Shown piece by piece: positions 1-8,286 of a DNA stretch of 64,000 bases. Within the stretch, counting starts at the first letter, position 1, and every line of letters begins with the position of its first letter. The stretch is taken from the NCBI RefSeq assembly GCF_024259515.1, contig NZ_JANBWE010000001.1, forward strand, positions 434,001-498,000. The letters are read 5' to 3'. The translations under genes and the position numbers were made by a program. This DNA comes from Salirhabdus salicampi. GTDB taxonomy: Bacteria; Bacillota; Bacilli; Bacillales; Alkalibacillaceae. The notes beneath the pieces are model-generated. The model was not told the DNA's origin, ran no database searches, and was given only the letters and a program-made list of their open reading frames with translations.

Positions 1-217
1 TAAAAAATATGTCTCGAAGTCGGTTGTTGCATTTATAGCAGGTAAAAATGCTCCTAAGGACGTCCCGATGGGACATGCCGGAGCCTTAATTTCGGGTGGT
101 GAAGGTGGATATGAAGAAAAAGTAAATAATTTAAAACATAACGGTATCCATGTAGCTAAATCTATATTTGAAGTAACAAATCTAGTAAAAAGTTTTTATG
201 TAGTGGATCAAAAATGA
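1..217 (+). CDS. Succinyl-CoA synthetase alpha subunit-like protein, C-terminal fragment
   Basis: The gene enters from the left edge and ends at a TGA. About 71 C-terminal residues are visible. They contain AFIAGKNAP, MGHAGALISGG and a final I-F-E-V-T-L-V segment, which match the end of SucD-type ADP-forming acyl-CoA synthetase alpha subunits, where MGHAGAIISGG is nearly invariant. SucD with SucC joins CoA to succinate or a related acid using ATP or GTP. Here it sits just upstream of an acyl-CoA-dehydrogenase-like gene and a carboxylate importer. I infer that it activates the imported acid rather than serving the TCA cycle. The catalytic His and CoA-binding part lie outside the window. Confidence 0.8.
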   Translation, partial: KKYVSKSVVAFIAGKNAPKDVPMGHAGALISGGEGGYEEKVNNLKHNGIHVAKSIFEVTNLVKSFYVVDQK

Positions 218-311
218 AGGAACCTTTAACGTAAATATAGAAAAGAGTTCCATTCCAATAAAATTGAAAACGGTTACAAGTCTAAATAGATTAATTAGGA
301 GGAGGATTAAC

Positions 312-1466
312 TTGAATCAAAAATTATTCAATATAACTGATGAGCAGGAGATGTTAGTAGAAACAATTCGAGATATAACTGAAAAAGAGTTTAAACCTAA
401 CTCAAGTGAACTTGAACAATCTGGAGAGTTTCCATTTCATAATATGAAGATATTGGGGGACTTGGGGATATTAGGGATTTCAATACCAGAAGAATATGGT
501 GGTTCAGACGGAACTGTAATGGATGCAGTATTAATTTTAGAAGAGATTGCAAAAGGATGTTATATAACCGGAATGGCAGTGTTGGGAGAGATTGGTGTTC
601 AATCCAAAGCGATTGTTGCGTATGGAAGCGAAGAACAAAAACAAAAATATTTACCTGGAATAGCAAAGGGAGAAACGATATTAGCGATATGTATAACTGA
701 GTCGGAAGTTGGTTCTGATGCAGGCAATATGAAAACGAATTCAACGTTAGAGGGGAATTCCTATATCGTTAATGGTACGAAACAATTAATAAGCCGTGCA
801 GATGTTGCCGATTTGTTTCTCGTTTTTACTAGATTTGAAGGAGAACAAGGAAGTCAAGGAGTTGGATGCTTACTAGTAGAAAAAGGAACGCCTGGGTTAC
901 ATGTAAGGCAAGGTTATCAAACTATGGGTGGAGAATACTTGTGGGAAGTTGAATTTGATAATTGTGCAGTCCCCATTGATAACGTACTTGTAAGAGAAAA
1001 TGGATTTAAAAAGTTGATGACGGCGTTTAATACACAAAGATGTTTAAATGCATCCATTACATTGGGGTTAGCGGAAGGGGCATTTAATGAAGCACTCAAG
1101 TACACAAAAGAGAGAGAACAATTCGGAAGGCCAGTAGCTAATTTTCAAGGGATACAATGGATGTTATCTGATATGTACGTGGAGATTGAGGCAAGTAAAT
1201 CTTTACTATATCGTGCTGCAATAAACGCGGGCAAGGGATTTCCAGATAAAATAGAGGCTTCAGTTGCGAAGCTATATACTAATGAAATGGCAATACGTGT
1301 AACGAATCAAGCTATGCAACTTCACGGGGGTTATGGATATACAAAAGAGTACCCAGTCGAACGAATGGTACGAGGAGCAAGGTTTGGTGCATTAGGTGGT
1401 GGGACGTCGCAAATTCAAAAGAATCTAATTGGAAGACACTTGTTAAAAACAGATAAAATCTTCTAA
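312..1466 (+). CDS. Acyl-CoA dehydrogenase-family flavoprotein lacking the usual catalytic Glu
   Basis: This is a 384-residue protein of the acyl-CoA dehydrogenase (ACAD) superfamily, the normal length. I place the start at TTG 312, eight bases behind AGGAGGAGG; the upstream ATG at 264 has no ribosome site. ACAD landmarks are visible: CITESEVGSD near 127-136 (flavin region), EREQFGRP, LHGGYGYTKEYPVER and GGGTSQIQ near 362-369. The base used by MCAD-type enzymes (Glu of YEGT) is Gly363, and the alternative base of isovaleryl-CoA dehydrogenase (Glu254) aligns with Gln242. An ordinary alpha,beta-dehydrogenation is therefore doubtful. From memory, 3-sulfinopropionyl-CoA desulfinase carries a Gln at this same position and works behind a SucCD activation step, as would be possible here. 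The true substrate is unknown. Confidence 0.85.
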   Translation: MNQKLFNITDEQEMLVETIRDITEKEFKPNSSELEQSGEFPFHNMKILGDLGILGISIPEEYGGSDGTVMDAVLILEEIAKGCYITGMAVLGEIGVQSKAIVAYGSEEQKQKYLPGIAKGETILAICITESEVGSDAGNMKTNSTLEGNSYIVNGTKQLISRADVADLFLVFTRFEGEQGSQGVGCLLVEKGTPGLHVRQGYQTMGGEYLWEVEFDNCAVPIDNVLVRENGFKKLMTAFNTQRCLNASITLGLAEGAFNEALKYTKEREQFGRPVANFQGIQWMLSDMYVEIEASKSLLYRAAINAGKGFPDKIEASVAKLYTNEMAIRVTNQAMQLHGGYGYTKEYPVERMVRGARFGALGGGTSQIQKNLIGRHLLKTDKIF

Positions 1467-1589
1467 TCATTGATTTCATATATAGAGAAACATTAGTAAA
1501 GGAGGTGTGCAATGAATTAGTTAGAGAGGGAGTGCAGGGCAATCAATTTTTAAAAAAGGGGATCGATCAAAAAAGGAGTGTTTAGCTTG

Positions 1590-2633
1590 ATGAAAAAAAG
1601 TTTTTTTATAATTAGTTTGTTAGTTTTAGTATTAGCACTTTTCGGTTGTGGCGCAAACGAAACGGGCACCGAAACTGATGATTCTTCAGGTCCAAATGAC
1701 GATACAAATACAAATTCAAATGACGATACAAATACAAATAAACAAGAAGATGATTATCCGAATAAACCTATTACTATAGTTGTACCTTTTTCAGCGGGTG
1801 GATCTGGTGATACTATGTCAAGAACGTTTGCGAAAATTGCGGAGAAATACGTTGACGTATCGTTTGTTGTTGAAAATAAACCAGGTGGTAGTGGTGCAAT
1901 TGCACTAAATCATGCTAAGACAAAACCAGCTGACGGTTATACAATTCTCTATCATTCCTCAACTCTACCTTTTACGATGGCCTCAGGAAAAATTCCATTT
2001 AATAAAGATGACGTTCAACCAATTGCTACTTTAGTATCTAACTACCAAGCTTTATCAGTACCAGTCGATAGTCCTTTCCAAACTTTAGAGGACTTTGTGA
2101 ACTACGCTAAAGATAATCCAGGAAAAGTTAAAGTGAGTGGTTCTGGTATTAACGGTACTAATCATGTGTTTGCTCTCAAAGTTGAAGACAGTACAGATAT
2201 TGACTTTAACTATGTCTCTTATGATGGTGGTGGCGATGCTCTCCGTGCTGTATTAGGAAATAATGTGGATGCTATTACATCCTCGGGTGAGGTAGTAAAT
2301 CAAGCGGCGGAAGAAGGGCAAGTTAGAATTTTAGCGGTAACTTCTAAGGAGAGAGTAGAAGAACATCCAGATGTCCCAACATTCGTGGAGAAGGGATATA
2401 CAGATATATCGGATGAATTCATTTGGAGAGCGTTTTATGCAATGCCCGGTGTTCCAGAAGAACGGATTGATAAGTTTAATGAAATCATCCAAAAAGTAAT
2501 TGATGATCCTGAGTGGGACGAATATAGAAAGAATACTAACCAAGATAATTATTATAATGACGGTAAGACCTTTACCGAAATTTTCAATAATTATTATGAT
2601 TCTGCTAAACGTCTATTTGAAAAAGATAATTAA
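1590..2633 (+). CDS. tctC: TctC-type solute-binding lipoprotein of a tripartite tricarboxylate transporter
   Basis: This extracytoplasmic receptor captures a carboxylate and hands it to TctAB. It begins MKKSFFIISLLVL with a lipobox ending F-G-C (Cys about residue 20), followed by a low-complexity Asp/Thr/Asn linker with two copies of DDTNTN. The mature domain shows the TctC hallmarks KPITIVVPFSAGGSGD and VENKPGGSGAIA, which bind carboxylate groups through two water-mediated loops. A TTG three bases upstream (1587) is an equally possible start behind AAAGGAG. The order tctC-tctB-tctA is standard. The hairpin immediately after it suggests extra expression of the binding protein. The ligand cannot be read from sequence. 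Confidence 0.92.
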   Translation: MKKSFFIISLLVLVLALFGCGANETGTETDDSSGPNDDTNTNSNDDTNTNKQEDDYPNKPITIVVPFSAGGSGDTMSRTFAKIAEKYVDVSFVVENKPGGSGAIALNHAKTKPADGYTILYHSSTLPFTMASGKIPFNKDDVQPIATLVSNYQALSVPVDSPFQTLEDFVNYAKDNPGKVKVSGSGINGTNHVFALKVEDSTDIDFNYVSYDGGGDALRAVLGNNVDAITSSGEVVNQAAEEGQVRILAVTSKERVEEHPDVPTFVEKGYTDISDEFIWRAFYAMPGVPEERIDKFNEIIQKVIDDPEWDEYRKNTNQDNYYNDGKTFTEIFNNYYDSAKRLFEKDN

Positions 2634-2655
2634 GGTTAATATTTCATAGAATTCC

Positions 2656-2681
2656 GGGGAGTTGGCAAAAGTCAATTCCCC
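2656..2681 (+). terminator. Intercistronic hairpin after tctC
   Basis: An 11-bp stem (2656-2666 with 2671-2681, two G-U pairs) closes on an AAAA loop, followed a few bases later by a T-run (CTCTTTTTT). It lies between the binding-protein gene and tctB in the same operon. It probably acts as a partial terminator or as a 3' stabiliser of the tctC message. Confidence 0.6.
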
Positions 2682-2712
2682 CCATCTCTTTTTTAAAAAA
2701 GGAGGCTGAAGA

Positions 2713-3192
2713 ATGAGTTATAAGATTGGTACTTATATATCTTTGATCATCATTACATGTTTGGCAATAGTATTTTATATATCAGCTGCTACTCTACCTT
2801 CATCAATTGAGGAACAGAAAGTAGGTCCTGATTATTTTCCAAAAGCTATTAGTCTGCTGTTAGTCATATTTTGTGTTTTTAGCTTTATTACCACAAAAAA
2901 AAGAGAGGATCAAAAGCTAGAATTGGTCAACCTTCGGTATGTTATTTACACCATCGTGTTAACGATATTATATGTTGGTGTTTGGCATTTTCTAAGTAGG
3001 TATTTCGCTGATTTATGGCAGACATTTAAAGGTTATTATATAATTTCTTTCTTTTTCATAACATCATTAATCTATATTTATCAGCCAAAAAAATCAGGAA
3101 AGAAACGAATGTTGTTTGCTTCCATTTCTTCTTTCATTTTAATTGTTTTCATTTTCCTCATTTTTGATGTCTTTTTATTTACTATATTTTAG
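2713..3192 (+). CDS. tctB: TctB-family small membrane subunit of tripartite tricarboxylate transporter
   Basis: This is a 159-residue protein with four predicted membrane segments: residues about 5-27, 40-60, 76-98 and a long hydrophobic C-terminus interrupted by a basic PKKSGKKR stretch. Size, topology, the GPDYFPKAI motif in the first loop and the position between tctC and tctA identify it as TctB. Sequence conservation in TctB is low, so context carries much of the call. The start ATG follows AAAAGGAGGC at normal spacing. It works with TctA in the cytoplasmic membrane as a sodium- or proton-coupled permease. Confidence 0.85.
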   Translation: MSYKIGTYISLIIITCLAIVFYISAATLPSSIEEQKVGPDYFPKAISLLLVIFCVFSFITTKKREDQKLELVNLRYVIYTIVLTILYVGVWHFLSRYFADLWQTFKGYYIISFFFITSLIYIYQPKKSGKKRMLFASISSFILIVFIFLIFDVFLFTIF

Positions 3193-3212
3193 TTCTTCTT
3201 GGGGGGTAGATT

Positions 3213-4727
3213 ATGGATCTTTTATTGTTTGATTTTTCACAGCTTTTGACTTGGCAAAATTTATTAGTTGTAATAATCGGCATTTTATATGGTCTTTTTA
3301 TCGGTACGCTTCCGGGAATGGGTGCTACAATTGGTATTGCTTTACTGCTACCCTTGACATATGAACTATCACCTTTGGCTGCAATACTCATGCTCGTTGC
3401 TGTATACCAATCAGCAGAGTATGGTTGTTCAATTTCTGCTGTGGTCATGGGAGTTCCAGGTACCCCAGCTGCTGCAGCAACTATGATTGATGGGAATGCT
3501 TTGGCTAAAAAAGGTTATCCAGGAAAGGCGTTAGGATACTCATTAACAGGATCGGTAATAGGTGGGATCATTGGTGTAATTATCTTAATGACTTTGGCAA
3601 TTCCACTTTCTTCAATAGCTATTGATTTCGCAGATCCAGAAATATTTTTAATAGGGATTTTGGCGCTAGTATCCGTTGCAAGTCTTGGAACCCATGATGT
3701 ACCTAAGAGTATAATCTCGATCTTACTAGGGCTTTTGTTAGGCTTAGTTGGATTAGATGTACTAACAGGAACATCCAGGTTTACGTTTGGTGTACTAAGT
3801 TTAATGGATGGTATTAATTATATAGCCCTTGTAGTGGGGGTCTTTGCAATAACTGAAGTATTGTTAATGATGGGAGATTTAAATAAAAAGTACGTCACAG
3901 ACTCCAAAAATTTAAAAACACATATTACTTGGAAAGAATTTAAAGGTGTTAGTAAGAGTATGACTAGGGGTTCATTTATCGGCGCTTTTACAGGTGTGTT
4001 ACCAGGTCTTGGTGCTGGTCCAGCAGCATGGTTTGCATATATGGATGCTAAGCGTAATTCAAAAAAGCCAGAGAACTTCGGTAAAGGTGAGCCTGATGGA
4101 ATCGCATCTCCAGAGGCAGCTAATAATTCAGCTGTAGGTGGAGCCCTAGTACCTTTATTAACATTAGGTATACCTGGTTCCCCAGCCACGGCGGTTATTT
4201 TAGGTGCCTTCCTTATTCAAGGGATTACACCTGGACCATCCGTGTTCAAAAACGACTTCGGTTTAATAGCTGGTATATTTTGGGGATTTTTGTTAGCAAC
4301 TATATTAATGTACTACATTGGAAAATACACTACATCATTATGGGCAAGAATGTTAACTTTTCCTAACTTTGCCTTAACCCCGATTATTCTACTAGTTTCT
4401 TTAGTGGGTGTTTACGCTGCAAGAAACAATATTATGGACGTTTGGGTAGCCGTTATTGCGGGAATATTTGCTTTTTTCATGAAAAAACTAGACTACTCCT
4501 TACCTGCGTTTATCCTTGCCTTTATATTAGGGCCTATTATTGAAGAAAGCCTTCGTCGAACATTAGTGTTATCCGATGGAAGTTACACTATTTTTCTTGA
4601 TAGGGGATATTGCTTAATTATTTTAGCGCTAATAGCTATTGTGGTTTTTGGATCTATTTTTAAAAAGCATAAAAATAAAAAAGCTGCACCATCTGACTTA
4701 GACTCAACTAAAAATATGTCTAATTAA
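3213..4727 (+). CDS. tctA: TctA-family large membrane subunit of tripartite tricarboxylate transporter
   Basis: This 504-residue multispanning protein has about 11-12 membrane segments and is the translocation subunit. It has the duplicated TctA signature: GTLPGMGATIGIALLLP near residue 30 and GVLPGLGAGPAAW near 264, plus GVPGTPAAAATMIDG and GIPGSPATAVILGAF. The C-terminal tail is lysine-rich and cytosolic. The start ATG follows TTGGGGGG 21 bases after tctB. The whole transporter imports a di- or tricarboxylate, or a similar organic anion, for the enzymes encoded on both sides. Confidence 0.93.
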   Translation: MDLLLFDFSQLLTWQNLLVVIIGILYGLFIGTLPGMGATIGIALLLPLTYELSPLAAILMLVAVYQSAEYGCSISAVVMGVPGTPAAAATMIDGNALAKKGYPGKALGYSLTGSVIGGIIGVIILMTLAIPLSSIAIDFADPEIFLIGILALVSVASLGTHDVPKSIISILLGLLLGLVGLDVLTGTSRFTFGVLSLMDGINYIALVVGVFAITEVLLMMGDLNKKYVTDSKNLKTHITWKEFKGVSKSMTRGSFIGAFTGVLPGLGAGPAAWFAYMDAKRNSKKPENFGKGEPDGIASPEAANNSAVGGALVPLLTLGIPGSPATAVILGAFLIQGITPGPSVFKNDFGLIAGIFWGFLLATILMYYIGKYTTSLWARMLTFPNFALTPIILLVSLVGVYAARNNIMDVWVAVIAGIFAFFMKKLDYSLPAFILAFILGPIIEESLRRTLVLSDGSYTIFLDRGYCLIILALIAIVVFGSIFKKHKNKKAAPSDLDSTKNMSN

Positions 4728-4763
4728 GAGTGATGGTGTTTTGTGGAAAGGGGGAGCTAAATT

Positions 4764-5546
4764 TTGGGGTATGTTCTACTTAGAAAAAAAAATAAAGTGT
4801 TAACCATTACTTTAAATGACCCGAATCGAAACAATCCTTTAAGTGTTCCTATGTGTAAAGAGTTAGTAGACACGCTTAGAAAAGCGGAAAAGGATTCTAG
4901 TATACGTGCTGTTATTATAACTGGTGCCGGCAATTCATTTAGTGCTGGTGCTGATATAAAAGAATTCAAAGGAAAATTAAATCAATCAGCGGTTGATGTT
5001 TATGAAGAAGGAAAAGAGGGAACAGGGGAGCTATTTAAATTAGGATTAAATTATACAAAGCCAATCATTGGTGCAGTAAATGGGTACGCACTTGGTGGTG
5101 GTTTTGGACTTGTTTGTCTATGCCACATGGCGATTGCTTCTGACAGAGCAAAATTTGGTCTTACCGAAATTAACATAGGTTTATTTCCACTTGTTGTACT
5201 TCCACATGTAAGAAGAGTATTAGGGGAACGTAAAGCATTAGAACTGAGCTTAACAGCAAATATATTTGGACCAGAGGAAGCGAAAAATATAGGCTTAGTT
5301 AACAGCATTTGTTCACACGATGAAGTTCTTATGGAAGCGAACAAGATCGCTCAATCAATTACAGAAAAAAGCCCTGTTGCAGTTAAAATGGGCTTAACGG
5401 CTTACAATGAAACTCGCCTAATGGAATCTGTTAGGGCGATTGATTATCTAAATACATTAAGAGTAGTAAATTTTAAGAGTAAAGATTTAAATGAAGGAGC
5501 ATCAGCATTTTTAGAAAAAAGAAAACCGAACTGGATGGGGGAGTAG
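4764..5546 (+). CDS. Enoyl-CoA hydratase/isomerase (crotonase) family protein
   Basis: This is a 260-residue crotonase-fold protein, the usual length. The start is TTG 4764 with AAAGGGGGA eight bases upstream. The oxyanion-hole segments GNSFSAGADIKEF (about 53-65) and ALGGGFGL (about 108-115) are present. The second catalytic Glu of hydratases is kept (LTEINIGLFP), but the first, normally in GGG.E, is Gly. That pattern is more common in isomerases, hydrolases and other crotonase subfamilies than in classical hydratases. It closes the tct operon and probably acts on the CoA thioester made upstream. Only 4 bp separate its stop from the convergent LysR gene. Confidence 0.85.
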   Translation: MGYVLLRKKNKVLTITLNDPNRNNPLSVPMCKELVDTLRKAEKDSSIRAVIITGAGNSFSAGADIKEFKGKLNQSAVDVYEEGKEGTGELFKLGLNYTKPIIGAVNGYALGGGFGLVCLCHMAIASDRAKFGLTEINIGLFPLVVLPHVRRVLGERKALELSLTANIFGPEEAKNIGLVNSICSHDEVLMEANKIAQSITEKSPVAVKMGLTAYNETRLMESVRAIDYLNTLRVVNFKSKDLNEGASAFLEKRKPNWMGE

Positions 5547-5550
5547 TACT

Positions 5551-6432
5551 TTACAAATGCTGTTCCTTTAATTTAGCTTGAATGAAGTCTACAAAGGACT
5601 TTACAACAGATAAATTCATTTCTTTTTCTCTATAAAAAAGCCATAGTTTTCGATAAATCAGTTCACCCTCAGGAGTTCTTAAGTTTTGTACAAATAATGT
5701 TTCTTCTTCATTTTGAAGTAGGTATCGAGGAATTACCGCATATCCAAGACCTTGCTTAATCAGTTCTTTACAAGTTTCAAGTTTATCAACTTCCATCATA
5801 ATATGCGGTGGTCTATTAAAGTTATTTTTCCACCACTTATCAATAAGGTGCTTTAAGTTTTGATCTGTTTTATAGGAAATTTGTGGGAGGTTCGGTAAAT
5901 TGTTGAAATGTAGAGGTTTTTTCGAAATTAGGCACATTGGATCTTCATTCATTAATATCTTAGGCCCATCCCAGTCATGATCATATTCACCACGTACAAT
6001 GCCAATTTGTATTTCTTCATTTAAAAAGGATTTTAAAATACTAGCACTCCAGCCTGTATTAACTTTCGTTTGTATATTTGGATACATATCCAAAAATTCT
6101 TTCAAGATAGGGGGTAATTTATAGTGGGCATAGTTACTAGATATACCGATGCGAAGTTCACCATGAACACTACCCTTCATATCCATTAGTCTATCTTTAA
6201 ACTGGCGATACTGTGTCATCATGCTGGTGGCATATTCAACTAAATATTCGCCTTCTGGTGTAAATATAATTCCTCTTCTACTTCGAGAAAATATTTTAAT
6301 AGATAATTCTGTCTCTATTTGCTTCAATCTGTACGTTAGTGCTGGCTGAGATATATGTAATTGATCAGCAGCTCTTGTAATATTTCTTGCATCATAAATG
6401 GTTTTAATCATAAACCAATCCTTAAGATCCAT
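5551..6432 (-). CDS. LysR-family transcriptional regulator
   Basis: This 293-residue LysR-type regulator has an N-terminal winged helix-turn-helix (MDLKDWFMIKTIYDARNITR then LHISQPALTYRLKQIE, residues about 1-60) and a C-terminal effector domain (about 90-290). The start is ATG 6432 behind GGAGGTGCCT; the TTG at 6444 lies inside that ribosome site. It is convergent to the tct/crotonase operon and divergent from the ThDP enzyme operon. By the usual LysR pattern it probably controls the divergent operon, and perhaps both, in response to a pathway carboxylate. A perfect 20-bp palindrome lies in the shared promoter region. Confidence 0.92.
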   Translation of the reverse strand: MDLKDWFMIKTIYDARNITRAADQLHISQPALTYRLKQIETELSIKIFSRSRRGIIFTPEGEYLVEYATSMMTQYRQFKDRLMDMKGSVHGELRIGISSNYAHYKLPPILKEFLDMYPNIQTKVNTGWSASILKSFLNEEIQIGIVRGEYDHDWDGPKILMNEDPMCLISKKPLHFNNLPNLPQISYKTDQNLKHLIDKWWKNNFNRPPHIMMEVDKLETCKELIKQGLGYAVIPRYLLQNEEETLFVQNLRTPEGELIYRKLWLFYREKEMNLSVVKSFVDFIQAKLKEQHL

Positions 6433-6470
6433 AGGCACCTCCAAGAAATAAAAAAAATTTATTGATTGTT

Positions 6471-6490
6471 AATAAAATATATATTTTATT
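6471..6490. promoter_or_regulatory. Perfect 20-bp palindrome between divergent lysR and ThDP genes
   Basis: The sequence AATAAAATATATATTTTATT is its own reverse complement, centred 48 bp upstream of the lysR start codon and about 149 bp upstream of the divergent gene. LysR-type proteins bind AT-rich interrupted dyads of this kind (T-N11-A), so it is a plausible operator or autoregulatory site. It is pure A/T, and this 197-bp spacer is AT-rich overall, so chance is not excluded. Confidence 0.4.
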
Positions 6491-6629
6491 TATTAAATTA
6501 AATATAATACAATGTTTTCGAATTAGCAAGAATATTCTGTCTTTGTCAGTTGTCCAATAGTTAATCCAATATTTGTGGTTCATTTTTATGTGAATTTTAA
6601 AAAAATATAAGTGAAATGAGGGGGATTTA

Positions 6630-8255
6630 ATGAATTTAGGTGAAGCTATTATTAAAAAAATTTCGGATTCTGGTATAGACGTGGCGTTTGGAATTCCAGG
6701 CGGTGGGACATCCAATGATTTACTTTATTACATGGATAAATATGATGTGAACTTTGTTCTTACGCAAAATGAGACAACGGCAGCAATTATGGCAAGTGTA
6801 GTAGGCGAAGTAACGAAAAAGCCCGGTATCGTTGTAGCGGATTTAGGTCCTGGTGCATTACAACTTACAACAGGATTAGCTTATGCATTATTAGATCGAA
6901 GCCCTATGATAGCAATAACAGATCGGTATGGTCATAATCAAGTAGATTATGCTTTACGTCAAAAGATTTGGCACAATGATGTGTTTAAGCCTGTTACGAA
7001 ACTATCAGGGACCATTTCAAAGCAAAATTGGAATCATATGTTAAATAGGGGGTATAGGGTAGCTACTACACCTAATTATGGATCCGTTCATTTTGATATA
7101 CCGAATGATATTATTCGAGAAGATGTAGAGATTCCAATCGAAGTAGATTTTCCAGATAATGATTTTCGATTAACTGCTGATGACCGTCATGTTACGCAAG
7201 CCGTTAATCTTATAGAGAAAGCCAATTATCCAGTCATTATTGTAGGCGCTGGCATTAATGTTGGTAATGGTGAGCAATATGAAAAATTAAAATCTTTTGT
7301 TTATGAATGGGGAATCCCTGTTTTTAAAACCTCCAAAAGCAAAGGAACTTTTCCAGATAGTGATGATTATTCACTCGGTGTATTTATGGGAGGAAAATTA
7401 GAGTCAAAAGTGTTAGATAAATGTGATTTGATTGTTGCTATTGGTTTGGATCCAGTAGAATTACTCCCTAAAAAGTGGGAATATCCACATGACATTGTTT
7501 CAATTAGTTCGGTCCCTAATAATGAAGAGATGTATACGACGAATACAGAAGTTGTTGGTGATATTGCTTTTTCACTTGATCTCATAAACGACCAAATGCA
7601 TACATCTTCTAATAAATGGACCAAGAGAGATATTCTGGAGTATCGGGATTTTGTTTTAGAAAAACTTCACACTAATGTAGATGGGTTGACACCTAATGAT
7701 GTTGTTTTCATTTCCCAAGAGATATTACCAGAAGATACGATTATGACCGCAGATGTAGGTGCCAGTAAGCTAATTGTTGCTCAGCTTTGGAAAGCCGAAT
7801 ATCCCCATTCATTCTTCATGTCAAATGGTTTAGCCACAATGGGATTTGCATTACCGGCGGCTATGGCTTTACAACACATTTATCCTAATAGGACTGTAGC
7901 ATCCTTAACAGGTGACGGTGGATTTTTAATGAGAGCACAAGAAATTGCTTCGGCTGTACAGTTTAAGTGGCCAGTTATTCAAATCATTTTTTCAGATGGA
8001 CGATTGAGCCTAATGGATGTAAAACAGAGAACAAAAGGTTATGACAAAGAGGTGGGTAATGAATTTGTCGCCCCAAACTATATAAAGTTGGCAGAGAGTT
8101 ACGGAGCTAATGGATGGAGTGTTAGTAGTAAGGATGAATTACGTGATGCCCTAAAACAAGCACTATCTTCAACGAATGGCATGCCTAATATAATAGAAGC
8201 AAAAATTAATCCAGAGGCATATCATGGTCAGTTTAAAGCAATAAGAGATTTATAA
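6630..8255 (+). CDS. Thiamine diphosphate-dependent 2-oxoacid decarboxylase/acetolactate synthase-like enzyme
   Basis: This is a 541-residue, full-length three-domain ThDP enzyme. It has an N-terminal PYR domain with the catalytic Glu48 (TQNETTAA), a central Rossmann-like domain (about 185-320) and a C-terminal PP domain with the GDGG metal-diphosphate motif near residue 428. The Asn-rich end of the ThDP motif, normally NN after about 25 residues, reads SDG here. Family members decarboxylate 2-oxoacids to aldehydes or condense them. The two following genes encode 2-hydroxyacid dehydrogenases, so I infer that it consumes the 2-oxoacid they make. It does not look like sulfoacetaldehyde acetyltransferase. 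The substrate is unknown. AUG follows GAGGGGG. Confidence 0.85.
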   Translation: MNLGEAIIKKISDSGIDVAFGIPGGGTSNDLLYYMDKYDVNFVLTQNETTAAIMASVVGEVTKKPGIVVADLGPGALQLTTGLAYALLDRSPMIAITDRYGHNQVDYALRQKIWHNDVFKPVTKLSGTISKQNWNHMLNRGYRVATTPNYGSVHFDIPNDIIREDVEIPIEVDFPDNDFRLTADDRHVTQAVNLIEKANYPVIIVGAGINVGNGEQYEKLKSFVYEWGIPVFKTSKSKGTFPDSDDYSLGVFMGGKLESKVLDKCDLIVAIGLDPVELLPKKWEYPHDIVSISSVPNNEEMYTTNTEVVGDIAFSLDLINDQMHTSSNKWTKRDILEYRDFVLEKLHTNVDGLTPNDVVFISQEILPEDTIMTADVGASKLIVAQLWKAEYPHSFFMSNGLATMGFALPAAMALQHIYPNRTVASLTGDGGFLMRAQEIASAVQFKWPVIQIIFSDGRLSLMDVKQRTKGYDKEVGNEFVAPNYIKLAESYGANGWSVSSKDELRDALKQALSSTNGMPNIIEAKINPEAYHGQFKAIRDL

Positions 8256-8286
8256 ACTGGTTTATAAGGGAGGAAAAAGTAACGTA

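Noticed and set aside
264-311. Upstream ATG extension of the acyl-CoA-dehydrogenase-like gene
   Set aside because: No ribosome site precedes 264, and the added residues do not resemble the family N-terminus. TTG 312 has an excellent AGGAGGAGG.
397-744. Long antisense frames inside acdA-like, tctA, rha transporter, opu and other genes
   Set aside because: They lie opposite well-supported genes, lack ribosome sites and have hydrophobic or low-complexity translations with no recognisable motif.
1500-1560. Strong AAAGGAGGTG followed by ATGAATTAG
   Set aside because: The reading frame is two codons long. It may be a leader remnant but supports no product.
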